A stretch of DNA of 64,000 nt, taken from assembly GCF_900091575.1 (NCBI RefSeq), contig NZ_FMCR01000004.1:596393-660392 (forward strand), given 5' to 3'. The DNA is from Micromonospora saelicesensis (GTDB taxonomy: Bacteria > Actinomycetota > Actinomycetes > Mycobacteriales > Micromonosporaceae). Shown piece by piece: positions 50,502 through 59,946 of this stretch. Every line of letters begins with the position of its first letter. Position 1 is the first letter of the stretch. The notes beneath the pieces were generated by a model. That model was not told where the DNA came from and searched no databases. It saw only the letters and a list, made by a program, of their open reading frames with translations. The position numbers were made by a program, and so were the translations under genes.

Positions 50502-52211
50502 TTACCACGCGGTAGGGCGCCGGTGTAGTGCCGAAATGGCAGCAGCCATAACCATCAGAAGGGCAGCGCCGAGCGCCATCACGACTGCCCACGCGCCATG
50601 TCCAGGGGGGTCCGATTCGGGAGGAACAGTTGGATTTCGGTAGAGAGTGAGAAACGGTCCCTCGTGGACGACTTCGAGATCGCGAAGGGTCGCCGGGTCG
50701 ACCTCGCTGGGCCCTTGGTGCTGCACCACCACCCAGCGCACGCCGGTGGCCGAGACGGGCCGCCCCTCGGCCAACACCCGGCGCACCTCGCGGATCCGTG
50801 GATTCTCCCCGGCCACAGCGACATCGCCGACCCGGAGTGTGTCGTCGGTCAACACCGTCCCCGGCAGATAGCGCGGCAGCGGATCCAGGACGACACGTCC
50901 CGGGTTCCACGGGTAGGCCCGGTAGGCGGACAGCGGCAGCGCGAGGATCTCCCCCGGCTCGCCGGCCACCCGCTCGGCGACCGCCTGCCAGTCCGCCGGA
51001 TAGCTCACCGGACGAAGCCGGCCGGCACCGCCGAATGCGAGGTCGGGCATGACGGCCACCGGCAGGAGCAGCAGGCCGACCAGAACCACCCCCGCCACCT
51101 CCCGGTCGATCCTGGCCACCAGCCGCTCGGCACCCAACGCGGCACACACCACCAGCAGCAGGGCGTACGGGGCCAGGAACTTCTGGCCGTCTCGTAGCAG
51201 CCCCGCGCCCGGCAGGTGCACCACCGCCCAACGCAGCGCGGCGGCCCCGCCGGGGAGCACCCCGAGGGCAGCGAGGAGGAAGGCGATCCCGGCGAGCACC
51301 GCCAGCCGCACCGCCGTACCCCGGGACAGCCGGCGCCGCAGCAGGCCGGCTCCGACACCGGCCAGGATCAGCAGGATCAGGGTCGCCAGCGGCACCAGCG
51401 GTGCCGCGCGACTGGCGGGCGTCGCCTGTGCGCTCCAGACGCCACCCGTACCCGCGAGCGCCACCAGCGGACCGGCCCAATTCTCCGAGCGCGCCGCGAA
51501 CGCAGCCACCCCCGCCGGATCGGATGACCCGCCAGCTCCGGTGACCAGGGCCGCGGTCACCCAGGGGGCGTTGAGTAACGCGACGCCGCCCACCACGAGC
51601 GCCGACCGGCGAAGGCGCGTCCCGTCCGACACCAGCAGGATCACCGTGCCCAACGCGATCAACCCGCCGGTCGGGGTGATCGCGGCGGGAGCGGCGGCGA
51701 GAACCACTCGAGCGAGCGCGCCATCACGGCCCGCCCGCAGGTCCAGCGCCGCCCGGACCAACCAGGGCAGCGCGGCGTACACGAGCAGCAGCCCCCACTG
51801 TCCGATCAGCAGCCGCTCGGCAAGGTAGGGCGTCCACGCGTACGCCACCGCGGCGAGCAACCGGACCGCGAGCCGTTCGGTCGGCACCAGACGGCCGGCG
51901 CCGACCGCGGCCAGGAGAACCGCCCCACCGAGCGCCACCCGCTGCACCGCCCAGCCCGGCACGAGCTGGGTGACCACTGACATCACTGCGTCCATCGGCA
52001 CCGCCCGGGGCAGAGTCTGCGCCGGGGCGACGAGATCCCAACTCAGCGGCTGCCGGGGGACGAACACCATGTCGTACAGCAGCGCGTAGCCGGGTGCCGC
52101 AAGCGGGGCCAGCACCAGCACCGTGACGGCCGCCGCAACGGCGTACAGCGGCAGCGTGTCGCGCACCCACCGCACCGGCGGGGCGCCGGCGCCGGTGGTC
52201 TGCTCAACCAT
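50502..52211 (-). CDS. polytopic membrane protein, GT-C-like
   Basis: A 569-aa membrane protein with about 11-12 helices in the first 410 residues and a soluble C-terminal extracytoplasmic domain before a last helix (about 540-560). The segment RYLPGTVLTDDTLRVGDVAVAG belongs to the soluble part. The fold, loop DxxxxxP near the first loop (LAPAQTLPRAVP) and the location suggest a GT-C glycosyltransferase-like protein using a polyprenyl-phosphate sugar, but I see no clear catalytic DD/DE pair, so this is inference. Its length is close to mycobacterial Rv0226c. ATG directly follows the stop of the upstream gene. Confidence 0.78.
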   Translation of the reverse strand: MVEQTTGAGAPPVRWVRDTLPLYAVAAAVTVLVLAPLAAPGYALLYDMVFVPRQPLSWDLVAPAQTLPRAVPMDAVMSVVTQLVPGWAVQRVALGGAVLLAAVGAGRLVPTERLAVRLLAAVAYAWTPYLAERLLIGQWGLLLVYAALPWLVRAALDLRAGRDGALARVVLAAAPAAITPTGGLIALGTVILLVSDGTRLRRSALVVGGVALLNAPWVTAALVTGAGGSSDPAGVAAFAARSENWAGPLVALAGTGGVWSAQATPASRAAPLVPLATLILLILAGVGAGLLRRRLSRGTAVRLAVLAGIAFLLAALGVLPGGAAALRWAVVHLPGAGLLRDGQKFLAPYALLLVVCAALGAERLVARIDREVAGVVLVGLLLLPVAVMPDLAFGGAGRLRPVSYPADWQAVAERVAGEPGEILALPLSAYRAYPWNPGRVVLDPLPRYLPGTVLTDDTLRVGDVAVAGENPRIREVRRVLAEGRPVSATGVRWVVVQHQGPSEVDPATLRDLEVVHEGPFLTLYRNPTVPPESDPPGHGAWAVVMALGAALLMVMAAAISALHRRPTAW

Positions 52212-54095
52212 TCACGGCGCCGGCACCGCCCGGCCGACGGTGATCAGTTGGGTGCACACGCTGACCCCCGAGGTGCTCACGGTGACCTCGACGGCGTCCC
52301 CAGCCCCCTCCAGCAGGAAGAACACGTCGTTCAGCCCGCGCTTCAGGGTGATTACCCGGACGGCGTCCCCGAGACGGAAGAGTGCCGTCGAGTCCCCCGA
52401 ACTGACGTAGCCGAAATGGACCGCGTACGGCCACTCCTCCAGGTACCCGTCCAACGGGATCCGGGCGGGTCGACCACCCTCGGCCAGGTGCCCGCAGTCG
52501 GGCACCGTTCCCGGCACGATCTTTCGCCCCTGCACCACGACCGGACGGATCCGGCCGAAGTCGTCGAACATGAACGGCCGCTCGGCCTCCGCCACGAAGG
52601 TGGGCCGACGCTCGGCCGGGCGGAAGAAGTGCGACTGGAGATTGTCCGGCCAGAAGTAGCCGGCGATGACGCGGTCCGGGACGGTGGTTTCCAGGAAGAC
52701 GGTGCCCGGCGCAGCGGCGGCAAGCTCGATCTGCGTCGTCGCTAGGTAGTCCCGTCCGTACTTGGTGCTCCAGTTGTCCCCGAAACGGGCCGTGCTCCAC
52801 AGCGTGCCCACCCCGATGGTGGCCAGGACGACGATCATCGAGACCAGGCCGACCGCGAAGGCACCCGGCTCCCGCAGAACGGTCGGCACCGGCCACGCGG
52901 ACACGTCGTCCTCATCGGCGTCCTTCGTCCCCAACAGGGCCGCGCCGACACAGATCGCGGCGACCAGCACCACGTCGGCGACGTACCGGGGAATGATGCC
53001 CACCAACGTGCCGAGCGGCCCACCGAGGCGGGTCACGGCGAAGAGCGCGGCGACCAGCCCGAGGTAGCACGCGAGCAGCAGCCAGGCCCGCCGTGCCGAC
53101 GGGCGCCGCCTCGCGGTGACCACGATGAGAGCCCCCAGCACCGCCCAGGACAGCCACTTGGCGATGTCGTACGGGTCCACGGGCGGCGGACCGTCACCGG
53201 CGTACGACCAACGCCAGGGACCTCCGAGTAGACCCGGAACGACGGTTTCGCCGACCAGGTCACCGAGGAAGTTGAGGACCTGACCGACCGACGTGGGTTC
53301 GTCCAGCTCGCGGGCGGGACGGGTCAGGTAGAACGCCAGGTACGCCCCCGAGAGCGCACCGAGCGCCAGCCACGCCGGCCAGTGTCGGCGGACCGCCGTC
53401 ACCAGGCTGCGCCAGGCGCCCCCCGACGTGAAGAGGAAGACGGTCAGCAGGAACAGCAGCGGCACGATCAGCAGGGACTTGGTGTCGAAGAGCAGGCCGA
53501 ACACCACCCACAGGACGACCGCCACGAGGTGCCGCAGTCGGCCGGTCCGCACGTACCAGACCTGGGCCGTCGCCGCCATGACCAGGGCCAACTGCATCGG
53601 CATCACGAGCAGCCCGACCAGCCACAGCGAGGAGACCTCAAGCGTCAGCGGGCTGAACACGAACAGGCACAGCGGGATGAGCAGCCCCCAGCCTGGCCGG
53701 AGCAGATGGCGCAGCAACCGGTAGACGGCGAACCCGGTCGCCGCCTGGCCGACCGCCAGCAGAAGCACCCAGGGCCAGGTGACGAAGCCCGCCACCCGCA
53801 CCATCGCCCACGCCACCAGCAGGCCGCCGGGCATGAGGTGGTTGTTGAAGGTACGCAGGAGGTAGTCCGCGTCCAACCGGGTGTCGAGGACCTGGGCAGC
53901 GATGACGAACTCGTCCTGCGAGAACCAGCCACGGGTGGCGAGGCCGGCGCGCCAGGCGACGGACACGACGATCAGGGCGAACGCTACCGCGCGGACACGG
54001 TCGGCACGGAACCATCGGCCGATCGGCCCCGGCCGGTCGCCCTCGGACGCGACGCCTTCCAGATGCGTCTCGGCCTCAGCTTCTGGCATTGACAT
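52212..54095 (-). CDS. polytopic membrane protein with C-terminal soluble domain
   Basis: A 627-aa membrane protein. The N-terminus is acidic (EAEAETHLEG), then about 11 helices run to about residue 435. The first loop reads GWFSQDEFVIAAQVLD and has an acidic pair plus HLMPGG, as in GT39/GT-C glycosyltransferases. The C-terminal 190 residues form an extracytoplasmic domain with cysteines (VPDCGHLAEGG, VSVCTQL). Either of two Met codons (54095 or 54089) may start it. It is first in a leftward three-gene transcript with the next membrane protein and DUF2613, divergent from aftD. Confidence 0.8.
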   Translation of the reverse strand: MSMPEAEAETHLEGVASEGDRPGPIGRWFRADRVRAVAFALIVVSVAWRAGLATRGWFSQDEFVIAAQVLDTRLDADYLLRTFNNHLMPGGLLVAWAMVRVAGFVTWPWVLLLAVGQAATGFAVYRLLRHLLRPGWGLLIPLCLFVFSPLTLEVSSLWLVGLLVMPMQLALVMAATAQVWYVRTGRLRHLVAVVLWVVFGLLFDTKSLLIVPLLFLLTVFLFTSGGAWRSLVTAVRRHWPAWLALGALSGAYLAFYLTRPARELDEPTSVGQVLNFLGDLVGETVVPGLLGGPWRWSYAGDGPPPVDPYDIAKWLSWAVLGALIVVTARRRPSARRAWLLLACYLGLVAALFAVTRLGGPLGTLVGIIPRYVADVVLVAAICVGAALLGTKDADEDDVSAWPVPTVLREPGAFAVGLVSMIVVLATIGVGTLWSTARFGDNWSTKYGRDYLATTQIELAAAAPGTVFLETTVPDRVIAGYFWPDNLQSHFFRPAERRPTFVAEAERPFMFDDFGRIRPVVVQGRKIVPGTVPDCGHLAEGGRPARIPLDGYLEEWPYAVHFGYVSSGDSTALFRLGDAVRVITLKRGLNDVFFLLEGAGDAVEVTVSTSGVSVCTQLITVGRAVPAP

Positions 54096-54256
54096 GGTCG
54101 GCAGCCTGCCACACGCTTACACGCCGTGGGGACGGCCGTTTTCCCGATAACGCCACCACAGCACCCCTGGTGGCCCGTCCGTGCCTGATCCGGATAACGT
54201 CGCGCGACGGTTGTCGGTTGCAGGTGCGCGTCCGGCTGGCGAAGACAGGAGCCGAA

Positions 54257-57200
54257 ATGCGTGCAGAGGTGACCAATGATCCCGCTCGGGGGTCCAGCCG
54301 TACCCGGCACACGGCCCGGCGGTTTCGGCACCTGACCATCTGCATCGCTCTCACCGCCCTCGCCTTCCAGCAGGCCCCGGGTCAGATCGTCCCCGACACC
54401 AAGATCGACCTGAATGTCAACGCGGCCGGGTGGCTGCTCCGCTCGCTGCACCTCTGGGACCCCACCGGCACGTTCGGTCAGCTACAGAACCAGGCGTACG
54501 GATACCTCTGGCCGATGGGCCCGTTCTTCCTGCTCGGATCGGAACTCGGCTTCGCGCCGTGGGTGGTCCAGCGGCTGTGGTGGGCGCTGATCTTCTGTGT
54601 CGCCTACCTGGGAGTGGTAAGGCTGTCGGGCAGGCTGGGCATCGGCACGCCCGCCGGACGCATGATCGCAGGTGTCGCCTTCGCGCTGTCACCCCGCATC
54701 CTCACCCAGCTCGGCTGGGGCTCGGTGGAGTCCTGGCCCAGCGCCATCGCCCCCTGGGTGCTCATCCCGCTGGTGGGCCTCGCCCGCGGCACCCCAGTGC
54801 GGCGTGCCGTCGCCGGGTCGGCCGTCGCCGTCGCCTGCGCCGGTGGAGTCAACGCCACAGCCGTGGCCGCGGTGGTGCCACTCGCCCTGCTATGGCTCGC
54901 CACCCTCCAGCCGCTACGCCGCCGCGTCACCGCCATCGCCGCCTGGTGTGGCGCGGTGGCGCTGGCCACGGCGTGGTGGTTGGTTCCACTGCTGGTTCTG
55001 GGGCGGTACAGCCCACCCTTCCTGGACTACATCGAGACCGCCCGGAACACGACCAGCGTCACCGACGCGGTGACGACGCTCCGCGGCGCCTCCTACTGGC
55101 TCGCCTACCTGGCCTCCCCGTTCGGGCCGAACCTTCCGTCCGGCGCACGACTCGCCAACGAGGCGCTACTGGTCGCCGCCACCCTGGTGGTCGCCGCCCT
55201 CGGTGTCCTCGGGCTGTCCCGACGCGGGATGCCGCACCGCCGGTTCCTCATCACCGGTCTGGTGCTGGGCGCCGCCCTCGTCGGTCTCGGGCACGTCGGG
55301 GACCTGCCGAACATCCTCGCCGGCCCTCAGCGCGAGTTCCTCGACGGCGTCGGCGCCCCCCTGCGCAACGTGCACAAGTTCGACGTCCTGCTCCGCCTGC
55401 CCCTGGCCCTGGGCATCGCGCACCTGATCGGCCTGGCCGTCCGCGCGGCACGCACCGCACCCGAGCAGCACCGCCCGCGAACGGTCGCACGCGCCTGGCT
55501 CACGGCCGGCGTGGCCATGGTCGCCGTCACGGCGGTTGCCACGCCCGCGCTCGCCGGCGGTCTCGCCACGCCGGGCGGCGTCAAGGCGGTGCCCGGCTAC
55601 TGGCATGAGGCCACCGACTGGCTCGACGCGAACACCGGGCGCGGGCGGGTACTCGTCGTACCCGGGGCCCGCTTCCCCTCGTACGACTGGGGCAACACCA
55701 CCGATGAGATCGCCCAGCCGCTGCTGAACAGCCGGTGGGCGGTACGCAACGCCATCCCCTTCACCCCACCGACCACGATCCGGCTGCTGGACGCGATCGA
55801 GTCGACACTCGCCACCGGCGCCGGCTCGACCGGGCTGGCCGACCTGCTCGCCCGGTCCGGGATCAGCCACGTCCTGTTCCGCGCCGACCTTGACCACGGC
55901 CGCTCCGATACGGCCCGCCCGGCAGTGGTCCGCCAGGCACTGGATCGCTCACCCGGGTTGACCCGCGTCACCTCCTTCGGCCCCCTGCGCGGCGGGCCCT
56001 CGTCCCGGGACGAGTTCCGCGACCAAGGGCTCGACGTGCCCGTCCGGGCGTTGGAGGTCTACCAGGTCGACCGGCCAGTCGAGCCGGTAGTCGCGTACGA
56101 CAGTGACGACGTGAGCACCGTGGTGGGAGGCCCCGAATCGCTCCTCGACCTCGCCGCGGCAGGGCAGCTCGGCGCGGCGCCAACGGTCCTGGCGGGCGAC
56201 GCGGCGGCTGCCGGCGTTGCCGGCCCGGTCGCGATGACCGACGGGCTGCGCAGGCGGGACGTGTCGTTCGGCCGATCGCGCGACAACGCCTCCCAGACTC
56301 TCACCGCCGATGACACCTTCGAGGTGGCGGCACCCGCTCACGACTACCTGCCCGAGTGGGGGGCGCAGCAGTTGACCGTCGCCCGTTTCGAGGGCATCAG
56401 CGCGATCCGCGCGTCGACCGCCCGTTCGCAGGTGGACTCCCCCGGCGGCGCCCGCCCTGAGCACCAGCCGTACGCGGCGATGGACGGCAATCCCGAAACC
56501 TCCTGGCAGTCCGCGCCGTACTCGCCCAGCGACCGCCAGTGGGTCGAGGTGGGCCTCGCCAACCCGACACGGGTCACCCGGGTCGAGGTGTGGTTCGACC
56601 TGAAGGCCGACGTTCTGCCCACGACGGTGACCGTCACCGCCGGGTACGAGAGCCGCACCGTCGAACAGTTCAGCGATCACATGGTCTTCGACCTGCCCGG
56701 CGTCCATGTCACCCGCGCGGTTCAGATCTCGATCGACGACGCTTACGACCTCCGCCCGCTCGGTAACGGGTCGGTCGGCATCGCCGAGATCAAGATTCCC
56801 GGCGTCCAGACGAGCCGGACCCTTGTCCTTCCCGCCGCACCGGCCACCGACCGGCCGGCGACCGTCGTCGTGTCGGCGGCGCCCACCACGCCGGCCTGCT
56901 TCTCCGTCGACGGCCACCCTCGCTGCTCCACCGACGCCGTACGCGGTTCTGAGGACGCCTCCACCATCGACCGGACCGTCAACCTGCCCGCCGCCGGCGC
57001 GTACGACGCCAAGCTGTGGGCGCGGCCGACGGCCGGCCCGGACCTGGACAACACTCTCGACAAGCTGGTGGCCGACGCACAGCCGCTGCGCCTCGCCGCG
57101 CAGGCCAGCGCCTCCTCAACGGCCGTTGCCGACCCGACCGGTCGGGCCGGCGCGGCGCTCGACGGGGACCCGACCACCAGTTGGTCACCGGCGGTCAGCG

Positions 57201-58681
57201 ACGAGGCACCGATCCTGCGCCTCAAGTGGCTCAAGCCGCAGACCATCACCGGGCTCCGGTTCTCCGTCGACGACGACACAGCCGCCACCCGCCTCGGCAG
57301 TGTGCGGGTGGTCGGCGACGACGGTTTCCGAAGCAGCCTGCTCGGCGACGACGGGCTCCTTCGCCTGGACCCGCCGATGCGGACCGACGAGATCACCATC
57401 CAGTTCCTCGACAAGCCGGCCGCCACCAGCACGGACCCGTACAAGCTGCGGTTGCCGGAGAAGCTGCCCGTCGCGGTCGGCGAGGTGGCAGTGCTGCCCG
57501 GAGCGGCCATCGTCAAACCGCGCCTCGACGCACCCCTGGCGCTGGCCTGCGGGTCGGGCCCGACGCTGCAGATCGGCGCGTCCCGGGTGACCACCACGCT
57601 CCGGGGCACACTCCGCGACCTGCTGGAACTGCGCGAGATGCCGGTGACACCGTGCGGGCGGGCCACGCCAGGGCAGCTTGACCTGGGCCGCGGGGAGCAC
57701 CGCCTCGTGACCACACCGAGCAAGCTCGCCTCGCCGACTCGGGTCGCCCTGGTGCCGCGGACGCCCACGCCGACCCCGGCGGCGGTCGCCAGCGCCATCG
57801 AGGTGGGCTCCTGGGCAGCCACCGAACGACGGGTACGGGTGGCCGATCACCCAGTCGACCGCGTACTCGCCGTGCGGGAGAACACCAACACCGGCTGGGA
57901 GGCGACCATCGGCGGGCGGACGCTGAAGCCGCTGGTGGTGGACGGATGGCAGCAGGGTTGGATTCTTCCCGCCGGCACCTCCGGGGAGGTGGTACTCCGC
58001 TTCGCCCCGGACACGACGTACCGGGCGGGCCTTCTGCTCGGCGGCATCCTGCTGGCGGTGGTGGTCCTCCTCGCGGTGCTGCCCGCCCGGCAGCCCACCG
58101 GGCGCACGTCGTCGACCGCCGTACCGCGGGGCCGTCGTCGGGTCACCCGATCCCTGCCGTTGTTGGCCGTCGGCGCCGCCGCGCTGGTGTTGGCGAGCGG
58201 TCTCATCGGCGGCCTGCTGGTCGCGGCGGGGTTCATGCTGGCGGTACCCGGCCCACGCCGCCTGCCCTGGCCAGCCGACCCACGTCGGGCCAGGACGATC
58301 AGCCGGGCCGTCGAGACGTGGCTCCCCGGCGCGCTCGTCCTGCTCGCCGGGTGGTTCTATCTCAATTCGACGCAACGCAACACCGACGCCCTGTTGCAAC
58401 TCATGATCGTCGTCGCCCTGGGTGCTCTCTGGCTCTCCACTGCCTCCCGACGACGGCCCGTACGCCGGGCCAGACCGACCGCCGTGACCTCGGCCGTTGC
58501 GGCGACCGCGCTGGTCGGGGAGGGACCAGACCCGGACCTGGCCAAGCCGGACCCGACCGAACCTGACCCGACCGAACCTGACCCGACCGAACCTGACCCG
58601 ACCGAACCTGGCCCGGCGGGGCCGGACCCGGCGGTGGGGCCGGCCGACGGGCAACTCCCGACCTTCTCAGAGGTCACATGA
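54257..58681 (+). CDS. aftD: AftD-like alpha-(1->3)-arabinofuranosyltransferase
   Basis: A 1474-aa membrane enzyme of the AftD family (DUF3367). AftD in mycobacteria adds alpha-1,3 arabinofuranose branches to arabinogalactan and lipoarabinomannan. The N-terminus is a helix (HLTICIALTALAFQQAPGQ) followed by the first loop with DTKIDL, the catalytic acidic site of GT-C enzymes. About 11 helices run to about residue 440. Two carbohydrate-binding-like (F5/8C) domains are seen: AAMDGNPETSWQSAPYSP and AALDGDPTTSWSPA. The end has four more helices and four PTEPD repeats. The ATG has AGGAG five bases upstream. It overlaps the next start (ATGA). Confidence 0.9.
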   Translation: MRAEVTNDPARGSSRTRHTARRFRHLTICIALTALAFQQAPGQIVPDTKIDLNVNAAGWLLRSLHLWDPTGTFGQLQNQAYGYLWPMGPFFLLGSELGFAPWVVQRLWWALIFCVAYLGVVRLSGRLGIGTPAGRMIAGVAFALSPRILTQLGWGSVESWPSAIAPWVLIPLVGLARGTPVRRAVAGSAVAVACAGGVNATAVAAVVPLALLWLATLQPLRRRVTAIAAWCGAVALATAWWLVPLLVLGRYSPPFLDYIETARNTTSVTDAVTTLRGASYWLAYLASPFGPNLPSGARLANEALLVAATLVVAALGVLGLSRRGMPHRRFLITGLVLGAALVGLGHVGDLPNILAGPQREFLDGVGAPLRNVHKFDVLLRLPLALGIAHLIGLAVRAARTAPEQHRPRTVARAWLTAGVAMVAVTAVATPALAGGLATPGGVKAVPGYWHEATDWLDANTGRGRVLVVPGARFPSYDWGNTTDEIAQPLLNSRWAVRNAIPFTPPTTIRLLDAIESTLATGAGSTGLADLLARSGISHVLFRADLDHGRSDTARPAVVRQALDRSPGLTRVTSFGPLRGGPSSRDEFRDQGLDVPVRALEVYQVDRPVEPVVAYDSDDVSTVVGGPESLLDLAAAGQLGAAPTVLAGDAAAAGVAGPVAMTDGLRRRDVSFGRSRDNASQTLTADDTFEVAAPAHDYLPEWGAQQLTVARFEGISAIRASTARSQVDSPGGARPEHQPYAAMDGNPETSWQSAPYSPSDRQWVEVGLANPTRVTRVEVWFDLKADVLPTTVTVTAGYESRTVEQFSDHMVFDLPGVHVTRAVQISIDDAYDLRPLGNGSVGIAEIKIPGVQTSRTLVLPAAPATDRPATVVVSAAPTTPACFSVDGHPRCSTDAVRGSEDASTIDRTVNLPAAGAYDAKLWARPTAGPDLDNTLDKLVADAQPLRLAAQASASSTAVADPTGRAGAALDGDPTTSWSPAVSDEAPILRLKWLKPQTITGLRFSVDDDTAATRLGSVRVVGDDGFRSSLLGDDGLLRLDPPMRTDEITIQFLDKPAATSTDPYKLRLPEKLPVAVGEVAVLPGAAIVKPRLDAPLALACGSGPTLQIGASRVTTTLRGTLRDLLELREMPVTPCGRATPGQLDLGRGEHRLVTTPSKLASPTRVALVPRTPTPTPAAVASAIEVGSWAATERRVRVADHPVDRVLAVRENTNTGWEATIGGRTLKPLVVDGWQQGWILPAGTSGEVVLRFAPDTTYRAGLLLGGILLAVVVLLAVLPARQPTGRTSSTAVPRGRRRVTRSLPLLAVGAAALVLASGLIGGLLVAAGFMLAVPGPRRLPWPADPRRARTISRAVETWLPGALVLLAGWFYLNSTQRNTDALLQLMIVVALGALWLSTASRRRPVRRARPTAVTSAVAATALVGEGPDPDLAKPDPTEPDPTEPDPTEPDPTEPGPAGPDPAVGPADGQLPTFSEVT
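58550..58609 (+). repeat. four 15-bp tandem repeats in the aftD 3' end
   Basis: GACCCGACCGAACCT is repeated exactly four times and encodes D-P-T-E-P units in the C-terminal cytoplasmic tail. Copies are identical, so this is a recent slippage expansion and probably variable in copy number. Confidence 0.85.
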
Positions 58682-59946
58682 GCCCTCGGCGACCCGTCCG
58701 TCCGACGGCGGCAGAGCGGACGGCGCAGACGGCGCGGCCGGCCCAGACGGGACTGACACGCGGATGGAGTACGGGCCTCGGCGCTGCCGGGGTCAGCGTC
58801 ACAGTGGCCGGGGTCCTGGTCAACGGCCTGGCCTACCTGGTGCCGGTCCTGGCCGCCCGGCGACTCGACCCGGCCGACCTCAGCGCGCTCGCCGCCGCCC
58901 TCGGTCTGGTGGCCATCGCCGGTGTGCCCGGGCTCGGCCTGCAACTGGCCGTCGCCGTACACCGCGCCCGGCACGGCGCCTCCGACACTCGACGGCTCAC
59001 CGCGGTCACCGCCGCAGTGTGCGCGGGAACCCTCGTCGCGGCGACACCACTGCTGGTCGCCGCCCTGGATCTTCCGATCGAGATGCCCGCACTGCTGGCG
59101 GTCACCACCGCGGCGGTCGTGCTCTCCTCCCGGTCCCTCGGAGAGTTGCAGGGTGGCCAACGCTTCGTACGACTCGCCGTCGGGATGGCACTGCTCGCCG
59201 CCGGCCGCTACGGCGGCGTGATCGCCGGGTTGCTGCTCGGCGCGGGACCGACCGGCGCGCTGGCGATCGGCGCGTTGACGGCCGCCCTCACCCCTGCGGT
59301 GCTGGCCCGACTCGCCCGTGAGCCCGGACGTTCGTCCACCGCGCCACGGCTGACAGTCGCTCAGGTCGTCGCCGGCTGCGGTGCGACACTGGCGATGCTC
59401 GTCGTCTCCTACGCCGACCTGCTGCTGGCCCGGCAACTGCTGTCCCCGTCGGATTCCGGTGCGTACTCGGTCGGCACCGTCCTGAGCAAGGGCGCCCTCT
59501 GGGCACCGCAGGTCGCCGCCGTCCTCGCCCTACCGCGGCTGGCCCGCGGTGACCGGCGCAGCCGAACGGTTGCGCTCGCGGTGACCGGCGGGTGTGGGGT
59601 GGCACTGGTCCTCGCCTCGACGCTCGCCGGAGGGCTCGCCTTCCGCCTCGCCGGTGGGCCCGACTACGACCACCTGGGCCGGTACGCGCCGCTCTTCGCG
59701 GCGGTCGGTGCGCTCTACGCGGTGACGTTCGTGCTGCTCAACGACCGTCTCGCGGCCGGCGCGCGCTGGGCGGCGGCACCGCTGTGGGTGGGCGTGGCCG
59801 GCCTGGTGGCCGTCACCGCGACCCTCCGGCCCCACACCGTCCCCGGTCTTCTCCTCGTGGCCGTGGGCACGGCCATCGTCACCACCGCGCTGATGGCGGT
59901 GACGGCCCGTCGGCCCGCTCCGGTTCCGGCGGCTGAGCCCGACTAG
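58678..59946 (+). CDS. flippase-like polytopic membrane protein
   Basis: A 422-aa membrane protein of about 12 helices. Its first helix region VNGLAYLVPVLAARRLDPADLSAL and overall hydropathy match polysaccharide flippases of the MOP (Wzx) superfamily. The first 25 residues are basic and disordered. It likely flips a lipid-linked sugar used by AftD or the other membrane transferases; that is inferred from location. Its ATG overlaps the aftD stop. Its TAG stop and the stop of nudC lie in one CTAG at 59943-59946, so the two convergent genes share bases. Confidence 0.8.
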   Translation: MSPRRPVRPTAAERTAQTARPAQTGLTRGWSTGLGAAGVSVTVAGVLVNGLAYLVPVLAARRLDPADLSALAAALGLVAIAGVPGLGLQLAVAVHRARHGASDTRRLTAVTAAVCAGTLVAATPLLVAALDLPIEMPALLAVTTAAVVLSSRSLGELQGGQRFVRLAVGMALLAAGRYGGVIAGLLLGAGPTGALAIGALTAALTPAVLARLAREPGRSSTAPRLTVAQVVAGCGATLAMLVVSYADLLLARQLLSPSDSGAYSVGTVLSKGALWAPQVAAVLALPRLARGDRRSRTVALAVTGGCGVALVLASTLAGGLAFRLAGGPDYDHLGRYAPLFAAVGALYAVTFVLLNDRLAAGARWAAAPLWVGVAGLVAVTATLRPHTVPGLLLVAVGTAIVTTALMAVTARRPAPVPAAEPD

